Source of the DNA: Charina bottae
Taxonomy: Eukaryota > Chordata > Lepidosauria > Squamata > Charinaidae
Direction: 5' to 3'
Assembly: GCA_023362775.1 (NCBI GenBank)
Contig: JALMGJ010000020.1
Span: forward strand, 558,001 to 622,000
DNA length: 64,000 bases
Both the position numbers and the translations under genes were made by a program. Positions 44,933-56,725 of the stretch are shown here, piece by piece (position 1 is the stretch's first letter; each line of letters opens with the position of its first letter). The notes beneath the pieces were generated by a model. The model searched no databases and was not told the origin of the DNA. It saw nothing but the letters and a program-made list of their open reading frames with translations.

Positions 44933-45168
44933 AAAACAGATACTGTGGAGTCCTTGGTGCTCTCTGAGCCTTGTTGTTTTCTTGCAGACGTTTCATTGCC
45001 AGCCTAGGCAACATCTTCAGTGAATTGCACTGTGAATTGCACTGAAGATGTTGCCTAGTCTGGCAATGAAACATCTGCAAGAAAACAACAAGGCTCAGAG
45101 AGCACCATGGACTCCACAGTTCAATCCTGAGCTACAAATATTCTCTTCGATTGGTAAAACAGATACTA
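44933..45168. mobile_element. Palindromic Penelope-like element with hammerhead-like motif and 12-bp TSD
   Basis: AAAACAGATACT is duplicated at 44933-44944 and 45157-45168. Inside, left arm 44945-45022 (GTGGAGTCCTTGGTGCTCTC ... ACATCTTCAGTG) and right arm ~45041-45118 are inverted copies, followed by a tail (TTCAATCCTGAGCTAC, TATTCTCTTCGATTGG). The right arm on the plus strand reads TTGCA-CTGAAGA-stem-loop-GAAAC-ATC-TGCAA (45037-45080), which fits a minimal type I hammerhead. Penelope-like elements are known to carry such ribozymes and inverted terminal copies; assignment here is by that resemblance only. Confidence 0.6.
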
Positions 45169-45239
45169 TTTTAAAAGGAATTAATAACTTCTAGATGCTA
45201 CATTGGCAGAAGGACTTAAGTACTGTTATTAAGCAGGCT

Positions 45240-47023
45240 AATGCATACCTGTTCCCTTATCTGGGAACAGTTTGACCCTGTTGGGCCTGATGAAGTAGAC
45301 AGGATCCTCCGGATTGTAAACGCCACCACATGCCATCTAGACCCTTGTCCCTCCTGGCTGGTTAAATCAGCCCGGGAGGTCACATGTGGTTGGGTCCAGG
45401 AGATGATTAATACATCTTTGGGGGACGGGGTGTTTCCGACAGTCTTCAAGAAGGCGTTGGTGCTCCCCCTCCTCAAGAAGCCTTCCCTGGACCCTACTGT
45501 TTTAAACAACTTTCGTCCTGTCTCCCACCTTCCCTTTTTGGGAAAGGTGGTTGAGAAGGTGGTGGCGCTGCAACTCCAGAGGATTCTGGAGGAAACGGAT
45601 TATCTAGACCCCTTTCAGTCAGGTTTCAGGCCGGGATATGGGACAGAGACTGCATTGGTCGCGCTTATGGATGATCTTTGGCGGGAGCAAGATGGAGGGA
45701 GTGCATCCATTCTCGCTCTCTTGGACCTCTCAGCGGCTTTTGATACCGTCGACCACGGTATCCTTTTGGGACGGCTCAGGGAATTGGGGGTGGGCGGCGT
45801 TGTTTTACGCTGGTTCGCCTCCTTTCTCCAGGACCGTTCCCAATCGGTGGTAATAGGAGAGGAGAGATCTGACCCTCGGCCCCTCTTGTGTGGGGTGCTA
45901 TAGGGCTCGGTTCTCTCTCCTCTCCTATTTAACATTTTTTGCAGCCGCTGGGCAAGATCATCCGTCACCATGGGATGAGGTATCACCAGTACGCTGATGA
46001 TACCCGGTTGTACATCTCCATCCCGGGTGAAGTAAGTGTTGCAGTCGACACCCTTTCTCAGTGTCTGGAGGCTGTAGGGGCCTGGATGGGGCACAACAGG
46101 CTTCAGCTGAACCCTGGTAAGATGGAGTGACTGTGGATTGATGGCCTCTCGATTTCCAGGAAGTTGTCATCTTTAACTCTGGATGGGGTGGCACTACCCC
46201 GTTCAGATTCAGTATGAAACTTGGGGGTCCTCCTGGACTCACGACTCCTGCTCGAGGAGCAGGTGGCAGTCGTGGCCAGGAGGGCCTTTGCACAGCTTCG
46301 TGTGGTGCGCCAGTTGCACCCCTTCCTGGATCAGGAGGCCCTCCGAACAGTCACTCATGCCCTTGTCATCTCCCATATAGATTATTGCAATGCGCTCTAC
46401 ATGGGGCTACCCTTGAAGAGTATCCGGAAGCTTCAGCTGGTCCAGAATGCGGCTGCTCGGGTAGTTCTGGGTGCCAGGAGATCGGCACATGTAACACCGC
46501 TACTCTGTGAGCTGCATTGGGTACCAGTTTGCTTCCAGATCCAATTCAAGGTGTTGGTTATCACCTTTAAAGCCCTACATGGCATGGGACCAGGGTATCT
46601 GAGGGACCGTCTTGTCCCGACCATATCCACCCGCCCCACCCGATCATGCAGGGAGGGCATGCTTCGGATCCCTTCATTAAAAGAATTCCATCTAGCGGGG
46701 TCCAGGAGGCGTGCCTTCTCTGCAATAGCACCCGCCCTGTGGGATAACTTGCCCCCTGAGGTGAGACTGGCACCCTCGCTCCTAACCTTTAGGAAGTCCT
46801 TGAAGACCTGGCTCTGCCACCTTGCCTGGAGTGAAGGAAAGGGTAGTTCCTCCTGGGGGTGGTTGGTTTAGTGGTTTCCTCCTTTTAAGAACAGACCATC
46901 TTCTGGATTTTTATTTTTTTATTTTTATAGTAGTTTTAAATATCTAGGTTTTATCTTTTATATTCTGATTGTAAACCGCCCAGAGTCTGCCACGGTAGAG
47001 ATGGGCGGGGATAAATCCAAATA
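45240..47023 (+). mobile_element. L2-like LINE copy C, 5'-truncated
   Basis: Starts in the pre-RT linker (CTGGGAACAGTTTGACCCTG), covers RT and C-terminus, and ends TGTAAACCGCCCAGAGTC, GAGATGGGCGGGGATAAATCC. It is followed by a (CTAA)n array (47024-47078). Together with copy D it is the youngest L2-like copy here, judging by the long open frames. Confidence 0.9.
45241..46871 (+). pseudogene. RT of L2-like copy C, broken by stops and a frameshift
   Basis: Frame 1 (45241-45903) covers EQFDPVGPDEVDRILRIV, PLLKKPSLDPTVLNNFRPVS, FQSGFRPGYGTETALVALMD and [14 protein letters not shown] (motif A). It ends where GVPQGS should be: the sequence gives GVL-stop-GS at 45901-45903. After a shift the next frame (45939-46130) has YADDTRLYISIPGE (motif C) and stops at 46128. 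The last frame (46221-46871) gives LLLEEQVAVVARRAFAQLRV, NALYMGLPLKSIRKLQLVQN and GPGYLRDRLVP to WGWLV. The parts are all present in order, but at least two stops and one frameshift make it inactive. Confidence 0.88.
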
Positions 47024-47024
47024 A

Positions 47025-47067
<43 letters not shown>

Positions 47068-47078
47068 ATAAATAAATA
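47024..47078 (+). repeat. (CTAA)n / (ATAA)n microsatellite
   Basis: Tail array of L2-like copy C. Confidence 0.95.
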
Positions 47079-48595
47079 CCACTTGACATTTTTAATGCTT
47101 ATTTCATGGTTGTTCTTTCCTTTCACCTGATGAAAACTACAGGAAATTTCCTCAGCAGAAAATTATATTTAGTTGGAATTGAGAAAAAGAGGCAATCCAT
47201 GAAGACGGGACTCTCCTTGACATTCATCTTTGCGGTACTGATGGATTAGTTAGAAAAATGGACCTTACTGGAGGAAGCACTGGAGGATGAAGGATCCTAT
47301 AATCATTGCCATATAGATTTCCAAAGCAGTAAATGATATAACAATTACTATATCTGCAATGCTTCTCTTATTTCCTCATTTTAGCTAAAACATAGGCATT
47401 GTTGCATTTCTATGTGAATCTTGTGTGCAGGGAAGAGATTAATGCAGCAATCCGAATTTGAAGAGGAAAAGATGAATTGGAGCGTACATGGGGGTGCACC
47501 TTGCACCCATTGGCACCTTCTTAAGTCAAACAAGTGTTTCCTTGCAACCACGCCCCCCCCCCCCCGGAAAGGAGCCCAGCAGCTCCTTTAAGCAGTTGCT
47601 AACAAGAACAACATGAGTGCCTACACACAGGCCACACATTTTTCCCCTGTCAAACCTGGACAGCTGCACAGCCTTAGAAATTACGGTAAAACATTAATTT
47701 TAAAAGAGATCCCAAAGCATTCAATTTTTAAAACTGAATTCAGATTTGGAACAAACAAATAAAAAGACCATGGCAAAAGCTGAGAATAAAATCTTCTTTT
47801 AAAACAACTCAAGGAAATGCAAAAGAACCACAGGTGAAATCTCAATTGCTTGATGTATCTCAAGTCTCTGGCATATAGATCTGGACAAGTGGCCAAAATC
47901 TGCTGGCAAAATTATTTATCATGAGTAATTGTTGAAATATTACTGGGATAGCTGATTTATATTCATCTTATACTAGTGTTTTTCATACATTAGTCCATGG
48001 CAACTAATTTTGTTTCAAATAAAGTAACCATAACACCCGTATATCAATCACCAAATGTTCGAAAATCAAAAATCCACACCCTCTTCTCTCTAAATACAGT
48101 TTACATTAATATATTTTTGAATAATACACAGTTATTTGAATCTGTAAGTTCAGAACTCTGATAGAACATTCTATACTTCATCATTACTTTCTATATTTTA
48201 TTATCCCCCCAAATCATTCAAGTATTTATGCAACTATACATTCTATGTCTTCTAAAGGGAAACTAGTACATATTTTCTTTTTATGCCAACGGAGAAGGAT
48301 TAAGGAAAGAAAGAGGAAAAGCAGGGCAGAAAAGAAGAAAGAAAAAGCAGAAGGAAAAGGAAAAGAAAGAAAAAAGGAAAAAAAGACATATTAGGAAAAC
48401 AAGTATGTTCTGATATGCATACACCCACAGACACATCCTTCAGTGCTGCCTCATACAGGTTGACAACCATCAATATTATTGCTGATTGCCGGGATTAATA
48501 TGTAGCCAAAATATCAGTGGTTGTCAGATACCTGATGTCCTTTTATGAAAGTGTATTGTACAGAGGGAATAATTATTCCTCTGCATTACACCATG
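47079..48595. other. No gene; poly-C and purine tracts
   Basis: Poly-C run at 47552-47564. A ~95-bp almost pure purine stretch (AGGAAAGAAAG-type) lies at 48293-48390. Nothing coding recognised. Confidence 0.55.
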
Positions 48596-48947
48596 TTTGA
48601 CTATATCTGTAGCTTGAATCATGTCAACTGGATTTCTATTTTCTCAGTGGAAACGTTTCGCTCCTTATCCAAGGAGCTTCTTCAGTCTGAGCAAAGTTAG
48701 TAAGGGAATCCTAAATATGTTTCTAGGTAGTTTCTAGGTAGTTTCTAGGTAGTTTCTAGGTAGGTCACACAGCTACCTAGAAACATATTTAGGATTCCCT
48801 TACCAACTTTGCTCAGACTGAAGAAGCTCCTTGGATAAGGAGCGAAACGTTTCCACTGAGAAAATAGAAATCCAGTTGACATGATTCAAGCTACAGACAA
48901 TTCCACCTGGATGACTGAGAACCTTCATAGACACATATTTGACTATA
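48596..48947. mobile_element. Palindromic Penelope-like element, two hammerhead-like motifs, 10-bp TSD
   Basis: TTTGACTATA is duplicated at 48596-48605 and 48938-48947. Inside are two ~135-bp inverted arms (48606-~48745 and ~48760-48896) joined by short TTTCTAGGTAG repeats, then a 40-bp tail (ACAATTCCACCTGGATGACT, GAACCTTCATAGACACATA). Each arm holds CTCAG-A-CTGAAGA-AGCTCCTTGGATAAGGAGC-GAAAC-GTTTCCA-CTGAG: plus strand 48812-48860, minus strand 48691-48643. CTGAAGA and GAAA match the hammerhead catalytic core CUGANGA..GAAA, with stem II GCTCCTT/AAGGAGC and stem I CTCAG/CTGAG. TSD of variable length argues for a retroelement rather than a DNA transposon. Confidence 0.65.
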
Positions 48948-49415
48948 CTATGTATGTATATATATATCTGTCTTTCGTTCTTCTTCCTGATTGTTTCCTT
49001 GACTTTATCTTTGCTACCTCTCTCTCCTTGCTTCTTCTGCTCAGTAATTTAGTGAACCATATTACTTGGTGCACAAAGCCACTGGCTTCTTCTCTCTTCT
49101 CCGCTTCAGTGTTCCTGGTCTGTGTACTGATCATCCCTAGCCTTGACAATTGCAAGCTGTACTTCCAAGTTTACACCTAAGTCTTCTATCTATCCTTCAA
49201 ACATTAATTTAATGCTTTTTAGTTAAAACAAACACTTTACAATGTTAGGAACTAAAAAAATGTTCAGTGAGTATAAACTGAGGTAGCATTATATTTGTTA
49301 GGACAATAACTATGTTTCCCACTATTAAGAAATTGACTTAGCCATTTGAACAAATCTCTGTCAGGTCAGGCTTGGTACTACCAAAGAATCTCAAAACGAG
49401 GCTGGGAAGTAACAA

Positions 49416-49457
<42 letters not shown>

Positions 49458-51495
49458 CTCAAAAATTGCAAACCATTTCTGGACAATGGCCGAGAAAACT
49501 ATATGGAGATATCTATGAAGTCACCAGGAACTGAGCTTGACTCAAGGAACATTTCCTTTTTCTTCTAACACATTGAAACTTATATTTGACAAAAGTAGAA
49601 TCAGGTTGTGGCCCAATTCCTCTCCCTTTCTCCCATACGCTGATCACCCAAAATTTAAACCTGCAGATAAATATGATTACAGCAAGTAATGGAAAAACAG
49701 AGGACTTCGTTGAAGTAGAATTGCTAATGGGAAATCTATCTCTGCTGAATACACTTTTTCTGCATTTTCCAACCTGCTCCTGGTTTCAAATGAACCAAAT
49801 TCAGTAATTTCTTCTTTAGGTGATTGAATCTTACCTTAAGAGTATATAAGACCAGTATATAAGAATAAGGGTCAAAATATAGCTCCATCCCAGCTTCTTC
49901 TAGATATGTCTTACAGCCTTTTACAGTGGGTCTGCAACTGCATTTTGTCTAAAAAAAAGGAACCAAGATATCTGTGAAGGTATTAGAAGGGTCCTACTGT
50001 AGATTTGCGTTCTACTTATGCCCATAATGGTTTGAATTTGATTATTTGTTTTCCACAGAGGAATGAAGTCAAAGATATGTCTAGTGATAAAGCTGAAAAT
50101 CCAGGAAGTTAAAACCTCCATCATCTTATGAAAGCTATAATCTAGATAAAGAAAATCTGGGTGCTGTACATTTTTTCATTGCATCAATAGTATTTAAAAG
50201 TGTGGGAAAGAGTCCTTGCTGAAAAAAATAACACAACAGCAGAAAATCTTGAAAAATCTCTCAATTATATTCAAATTTTGGCTCCATTTTTAATCATATC
50301 AAAATGGTTTTTATTTTACATCTTTTAAAAAGTCTTTTATTAGTACTGTTTGTACAAATCACAAAAGGAAAAAAACCTCATTTTTATCTGCAATAATTTG
50401 CATCCATCATGGCAGTTGTTTCTTTCCACATGACAAGGGAGTGTTTTACAATCTGTTTACAATGGAGAAATGCCCTGAGTTTAATTCCTTTTCCTCTCCA
50501 AATTATTCACCAAGGACATTGAATTCCAGTAGGAAAAGAGCAATAGCCAACACGGGCAGAGGCAAGTTATTCATCGTTCTTGGGAATCTTGCCTGAATTC
50601 TCTGCCATTTGAGAGATGTTGGGTGGCTGCCTTGAAAGGCAGGCAGGGGTGGAAGGGGACAAACGCCCAGTGTTCTGATGCTGCTGGGTGCCACACCTTT
50701 GATATGCTTCCCTTCCTGCAGAATAAATTTAGGGTAGGTCTTGTACATATGATTTCCCTGTGTTTTATGGGGAAAGCTGAGGTCCTTTTTCCATTGCTTT
50801 GGCCATAGAGGGTTGGAAAGGTCGGGAAATAGTAACAGCAACCATGTAATGCTGCCCCACCTCTTCCTTGCTCAGAACAGGTCGGTCTGGCATGACAGAG
50901 TATACCTCAAAAACAAAAACAAACCAAAAAACCAACACCCTTTAATAAAGTGGTTAATGGAGTCTGGCTGACTCCAAGTAGAATATTCCAACAAATCTAA
51001 CTGCTCACTTTGGGCAACAGTCACATTTCTGTGCAAGAGGCCAGCCAAAGATGCTAGAACATCATTTGCCTCATTGTTCCTTTACCCAGACACTGAGCCT
51101 TGGTCAAATTTAAGGATACAGGGGTGGCCTTTGAAAATTCTTGAAGAGGCAGAGGATTCTTCAGAGTTTTCTGTCCAGTTATTAGTTGTGCGCTTTATCA
51201 CCTAATGCCAACCCACACTATGCACATGAAAAATCCAATACCCCACCCAAAGGAAATAATGTCTAGCAAGGCAGGAATAATGTGCCAACAAAAATTGTGA
51301 GCCAAAGTTTCATACAAAAATGTTTTCTTCAAAAGCTCCATAGCCATGGAACGTAAAGTAACAGTTGGACAAGAACCTGGAATCCTTTGGATGGAATTGA
51401 TGGGGCTGTAGAAGGAATGACTAGCTGAAACTTTGGCTGAAATCCTTGTAGGAATAAAATACATGTGTAACATTTTGTCCAAAATCTACTATTTG
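48948..51495. other. 2.5 kb without gene; one (AAT)n
   Basis: No recognisable gene. (AAT)n microsatellite at 49418-49456. Confidence 0.55.
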
Positions 51496-51552
51496 GTTTT
51501 TGTTGTTGTTGTTGTTCAGTCGTTCAGTCGTGTCCGACTCTTCGTGACCTCT
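51496..51552 (-). mobile_element. BovB 3' tail fragment
   Basis: (TTG)n, TTCAGTCGTTCAGTCGTGTC and CGACTCTTCGTGACCTC are the last ~55 bp of BovB in minus orientation, as at 31567. An extreme 5' truncation. Confidence 0.85.
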
Positions 51553-51824
51553 TGTACCTGGTCACATATGAGCCAAGTTCCAATTCAAATTTGAGACATG
51601 CCGGTGGCATGATTCAATTCAGACTGAGGTTCAAAGGCAACATATTTTGAGTTGAATTTATTCAAGAGTCAAGATTTCACCGTAAATTATATTGGGGAAG
51701 TATCACAACACATGTTTTATCGGTTACCTCTCTTGCACCTTCCTATGAATGCCTATGGATATGATCTTCAGGAATTCTTTGCTTCTCCAGCTAGATGAAT
51801 TTCTGTTAAACATCCATGAATACT

Positions 51825-52390
51825 GTAGGTGTTTAACCTCTACATGAAACTGCTGAAAGAGATCATCTGATGGTTCAGAGTAAGGTACTGTATCATCAAT
51901 ATCCTTATGATACCAAATAGTACATCTCAGAAGCCTTCTAATTCAAGGATTATATCATCTTTAACGCTTGACAAGATTGTGCTCCAACAGAGAGAGCAGC
52001 TTTGTGACCTGGAGGTCCTCCTGGACTCACAGCTCCTACTCAAGGAGCAGGTGGAAGCTGTGGCCAGGAGGACCTTTGCCAGCTCCAACTAGAGTGCCAG
52101 TTGTGACCTTACCTTGAACAGGATGTCCTGAGGATATCACTCCTGCCATTGTCACTTCCTAATTGGATTACTATATTTTGTTCTACATGGGGCTGCTCTT
52201 GAAGATCATCCAAAAGCTACAGCTGGTCCAGAGCATAGCGCCTCTCTGCTCACTTGCCAGTCTTAGTACTTTCATATTACATTGCTGTTATAGAAGCTGC
52301 ACTGGCTGCCAGTGTGCAGTGTACCTGAGGCATCTGTATAATTTTATACACTATATCCTAAAAATCAAGTTGAAAATAATAATATAAGAG
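51825..52390 (+). pseudogene. Degenerate L2-like LINE fragment
   Basis: Plus strand preserves FNLYMKLLKEII (compare FNIYMKPLGEII), then LEVLLDSQLLLKEQVEAVAR then RTF, and LFYMGLLLKIIQKLQLVQS. The section between motif C and LLDS is deleted, and stops are frequent. Intermediate age between copies C/D and the 41.5-kb remnant. Confidence 0.75.
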
Positions 52391-53349
52391 ACAATAGTTA
52401 GCAGATGAAAACTAGTAAAATACAAGAGTCAGCTATTAGCTGCCTAGACAAATTAAAATCTTGTTTAAATAAAAATGCTTTAACCAAAGAGAAAAAGAGA
52501 AAAAAAAAGCAAACAGAGTTTTAAAGGAATGTTTACAAGGTTTGAATGCACTTGGAGAGAAGGATCTCTCCCGTGTCTTAACCAATCTGCTCTCAGATGT
52601 AGCCAGAATAGTTTTTCCTTCAGGTATTAAGGAATGGGGTAGTTCATATGGAAAAACAACCCGCTTAGTACCCTGAATCCAAGCTACTGTATTTAGAACT
52701 TGGCATGTCTCCACTCTTGAGTTAAGGCGCCAACCACCCATTCTTGAGTTGATAAATTATCAGTATGAAATTTTCTGCCCACATTGCCAATCCCTATCCC
52801 ACCTTGAATTAGATCTGAGTGTCTCAGTCAATCTGAATGTGCTTTTCGAACTGATGTTCTCTGGATGAATGTATTTGCCATGATATGGTCAGTTATTTCA
52901 CTCAAAAAAATTCTATATATTCTCTTGAGCAGTCTAGTGATTTTGTGTAATTCTGATAAACTACTATTTAGTTTATCCAGCCGATTCTTTCCATCATTCT
53001 GTACAGGTTATACGATGGTGACATTCACATGTCAGGGAACCATTTACATGCAATTAGAGCAGAGTTGCCAGAGGAACAGAAAATGAATCCATGTGCTAAA
53101 AATTGTAGCACTCATGCTGATCTGAAAGACCGCTGGGTAGCATTTCTGTCTCCAGCTGTTTACGGAAACAAAAGCACAGTTGCAACAGACAGGACTGACC
53201 AGAGAGTGGAGGGGAGTGTGAGCAGCAGCCTGAAAAAGCCAGTAAACACCACACCAATCTCATCTGCTAGTGATCACCTGACTTGGTCTCCAGCATAATG
53301 GGTAGAAAATGTAACTAATTTTAATACTAGCCCCCACAGCTGAGGATTT
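52391..53349. other. No gene seen
   Basis: Nothing recognised. Confidence 0.5.
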
Positions 53350-53577
53350 TTTTTAATCCGTTCAATCATGTCCAATTCTTGGAGACTGCGGGAGAAGACC
53401 CTGCAGTTTTCTTGGCAAGGTTTTTCGGAAGTGGTTTGCCATTGCCTCCTTCCTAGGGCTGAGAGAAAGTGACTGGTCCAAGGTCACCCAACTGGCTTCA
53501 TGCCTAAGGCAGGACTAGAACTCACTGTCTCCCTATTTCTAGCCAGCTACCTTAACCACTACACCAAACTGGCTCTA
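53350..53577 (-). mobile_element. tRNA-headed SINE, BovB-like-tail form
   Basis: Minus strand: AGAGCCAGTTTGGTGTAGTG, GTTAAGGTAGC, GTGAGTTCTAGTCCTGCC, CTTGGACCAGTCACTTTCTC, GGCAATGGCAAACCACTTCC, CTTGCCAAGAAAACTGCAGG, ending GAATTGGACATGATTGAACGG. The end resembles BovB GAGTCGGACACGACTGAACG. Complete copy. Confidence 0.88.
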
Positions 53578-53964
53578 CAGCTGATGTATTAGCTTAAGTC
53601 TAATACAGCTAGAAATGAAATGTTAACTCATTCCCTGGTAAGTGGAATTTGTAACAAAATGTTCCACTTCTGTTTAGAATTTCAATCAACCAGCCATTCC
53701 TTCATCCATGTTATTTCATTGCATGTTCTCTTTCACTATTTTCCTATGTTCTGCCTCTAGCGACTGGGCAGTTTTCCATAGCCCCTGAGCATGTACTGTC
53801 CTTCCTGAGCTTTTTTTTCTTGCTTAGAAACGTTTTAGAAACCCTCTTCCTAGTATTAGAGAGCAAGAAGATCTCCTCTTTCCTATCTTGATACAAGCTA
53901 AATACTTCTCTTTTAGCACACATTTAACCTTTCTGTTATATAGTAATCAAACTATCAATCGTGC
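53578..53964. other. No gene seen
   Basis: Nothing recognised. Confidence 0.5.
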
Positions 53965-56725
53965 TGGGATCCTGTATATAGTTAAGGAGCTTCTGCTTCT
54001 TAACACCAGGTCAGTGAACAACAAGGCCCCCCTTATAAGTGACTTGATCACAGAGGTGTGTATCACCGAGACCTGGCTGGGCTCAGAGGGTGGGGTGGGT
54101 AGCCCTCTCGGAAACTGGCCGGGTTTCGGGTGTGGCATCAGCTGAGACTCCGGGGCAGGGGAGGAGAGGTGACAGTTGTCATCCGAGAGTCTCTTCTGGC
54201 CTCCAGGGGCGCTGCTCCTGGAGGCGCAGTCTCACGCCGGACTTAGTTTTCTTGTCCGAGCAGTGGCAACGTGATCTGAGGGGAGAGTTAGATCTGTCCC
54301 TGTTGTCACTGTCAGACCATGCCCTGGTGGCCTTGAGGCTCTCCTGTGCTGCCCCACTCCGCAGGGAGGCTGGCCCATTTGATTAGTCTGCCCCCAGCGA
54401 CTTATGGACCCAATGAGGTTTCAGAGGGAGCTGGGGGTTATACTCAAAGATCTGATGCACGGTCCAGTGGAGGTCCTGGCCGCTGCCTGGAATAAAGAAG
54501 CGGCCGGGGCCTTGGACAGGATTGCACCTGTGCAACCTCTCTTTCCCACTTTCGGCCCGTCACTCCCCGTGGTTTACGGAGGAGTTGAGGGTTTTGAAGA
54601 GGGTTAAGAGACGTCTGGAGCGCCGCTAGAGACAGACAAAGGCAGAATCTGATCGGACACAATCTAGAGCCGCTATTAGGGCCTACCTTGTGGCAGTAAG
54701 AGCGGCGAAATGTGAATATTTCACCGCTCTTATTGCGTCTGCAGAATGCTGCCCGATGGCCCTGTTTAAGATTACTAGATCTCTTCTGGGTTGTGTAGAT
54801 TTGGTGACCCACTTACAGGGCTGGTCTGAAGAGTTTGCTGAGCATCTGCAGGACAAAAGTTCTCAGATTCATTCCAAGTTAAACACACTAAAGTGTGAGG
54901 CACAATCTGGGGAGATGCCAGAGGAGCGTACTTGCCCTGTTATCTGGGAACAGTTTGATCCTGTTGGGCCTGAGGAAGTAGACAGGAGTCTCTGGATTGT
55001 AAATGCCACCATATCCCATCTAGACCCGTGTCCCTCCTGGCTGGTAAAGTCAGCTCGGGAGGTGACATGTGGTTGGGTCCAGGCGATGATTAATATATCC
55101 TTGAGAGAGGGGGTGTTGCTGGCAGTCTTTAAGGAGGTGCTAGTGCACCCCCTCCTCAAGAAACCATCCCTGGACCCCACTGTTTTAAACAATTTTTGTC
55201 CTGTCTCCCACCTTCCCTTTTTAGGAAAGGTGGTTGAGAAGGTGGTGGCGCTGCAACTCCAGAGGATTCTGGAGGAAACGGATTATCTAGACCCCTTTCA
55301 GTCAGGTTTCAGGCCGGGATATGGGACAGAGACTGCATTGGTTGCACTTATGGATGATCTCTGGCAGGAGCGAGATGGCACGAGTGCGTCCATTCTCGCT
55401 CTCTTGGACCTCTCAACGGCTTTCGATACCGTCAACCACGGTATCCTTTTGGGGCAGCTCAGGGAGTTGTGGGTGGGCAGCGTAGTTTTATGCTGGTTCA
55501 CCTCCTTCTTCCAGGGCCGCTCCCAATCGGTGGTAATAGGAGATGAGAGATCTGAACCTTGACCCCTCTTGTGTGGGGTGTCGCAGGGTTCGGTTCTCTC
55601 TCCTCTCCTATTTAACATCTACATGAAGCCATTGGGTGAGATCATCCGTCACCATGGGATGAGGTATCACCAATAAGCTGATGATACTCAATTGTATATC
55701 TCCATCCCGGGTGAAGTAAGTGATGCGGTCGATACCCTGTCTCAGTGCCTGGAGGCTGAGGGCCCTGGATGGGGAGCAATAGGCTTCAGCTGAACCCTGG
55801 TAAGATGGAGTAGCTGTGGGTTGATGGCGCCTCAGCTTCCAGGAAGTTGTCATCTTTAACTCTGGATGGGGTGGCACTGCCCCATTCAGATACAGTGCAG
55901 AACTTGGGGGTCCTCCTGGACTCACGACTCCTGCTCGAGGAGCAGGTGGCAGTCGTGGCCAGGAGGGCCTTTGCACAGCTTCATGTGGTGCGCCAGTTGT
56001 GCCCCTTACTGGATCAGGAGGCCCTCCGAACAGTCACTCATGCCCTTGTCATCTCCCATATAGATTATTGCAACGCGCTCTACATGGGGCTACCCTTGAA
56101 GAGTATCCGGAAGCTTCAGCTGGTCCAGAATGCGGCTGCCCGGGTAGTTCTGGGTGCCAGGAGATCGGCACATGTAACACCGCTACTCTGTGAGCTGCAT
56201 TGGGTACCAGTTTGCTTCCAGATCCAATTCAAGGTGTTGGTTATCACCTTCAAAGCCCTACATGGCATGGGACCAGGGTACCTGTGGGACCGTCTCATCC
56301 CGATTACATCGGCCCACCCCACCCGGTCATGCAGAGAGAGCATGCTTCGGACCCCATCAACAAAAGAATTTCATCTAGCGGGGTCCAGGAGGTGTGCCTT
56401 CTCTGCAATAGCGCTCGCCTTGTGGAATATCTTGCCCCTGGAGGTGAGGCAGGCGCCTTCGCTCCTGACCTTCCGGAAGTCTTTAAAGACCTGGTTCTGC
56501 CGCCTTGCCTGGGACAAAGGAGGTAATAGTTCCTCCTGGGGGTGGTTAGCCCCGTAATATCCTCCTGTTTTGAGATCCTACCATCCTCTGAATTTTTATC
56601 TATTTATTATTATATTGTAATTTTAAGTGTATAGTTTCTAATGTTTAACGTTGTAAACCGCCCAGAGTCCACTATTGTGGAGATGGGTGGTGATAAATTT
56701 GAGTAATAAATAAATAAATAAATAT
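53965..56725 (+). mobile_element. L2-like LINE copy D, longest L2-like copy
   Basis: 2.76 kb, reaching back into the endonuclease (EN) domain, and ending TTGTAAACCGCCCAGAGTCC, GGTGATAAATTTGAGTAA and (ATAA)n. Nearly the same sequence as copy C over the shared 1.7 kb. No clear TSD found. Confidence 0.9.
53985..56557 (+). pseudogene. EN-RT ORF2 of L2-like copy D, inactivated
   Basis: EN remnants: LLNTRSVNNKAPLISDLITE, then CITETWLGSEG (with a short deletion between) and, in another frame, LSLLSLSDHALVALRLS (the SDH box). The RT frame 54690-55562 runs from AKCEYFTALIASAECCPMAL through QSGFRPGYGTETALVALMDD and LLDLSTAFDTVNHG (motif A), then stops at 55560. Motif B follows as GVSQGSVLSPLLFNIYMKPL. 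Motif C is HQ-stop-ADDTQLY because the Tyr codon of YADD is now TAA (55674-55676). The C-terminal frame 55847-56557 is open (VLLDSRLLLEEQVAVVARRA to WGWLAP). Clearly dead, but all parts of the domain order EN-RT-C-terminus are visible. Confidence 0.88.

Noticed and set aside
48293..48390. Purine-rich tract as a triplex or regulatory element
   Set aside because: Irregular GA-rich sequence with no mirror symmetry I could make out; likely a degraded simple repeat.
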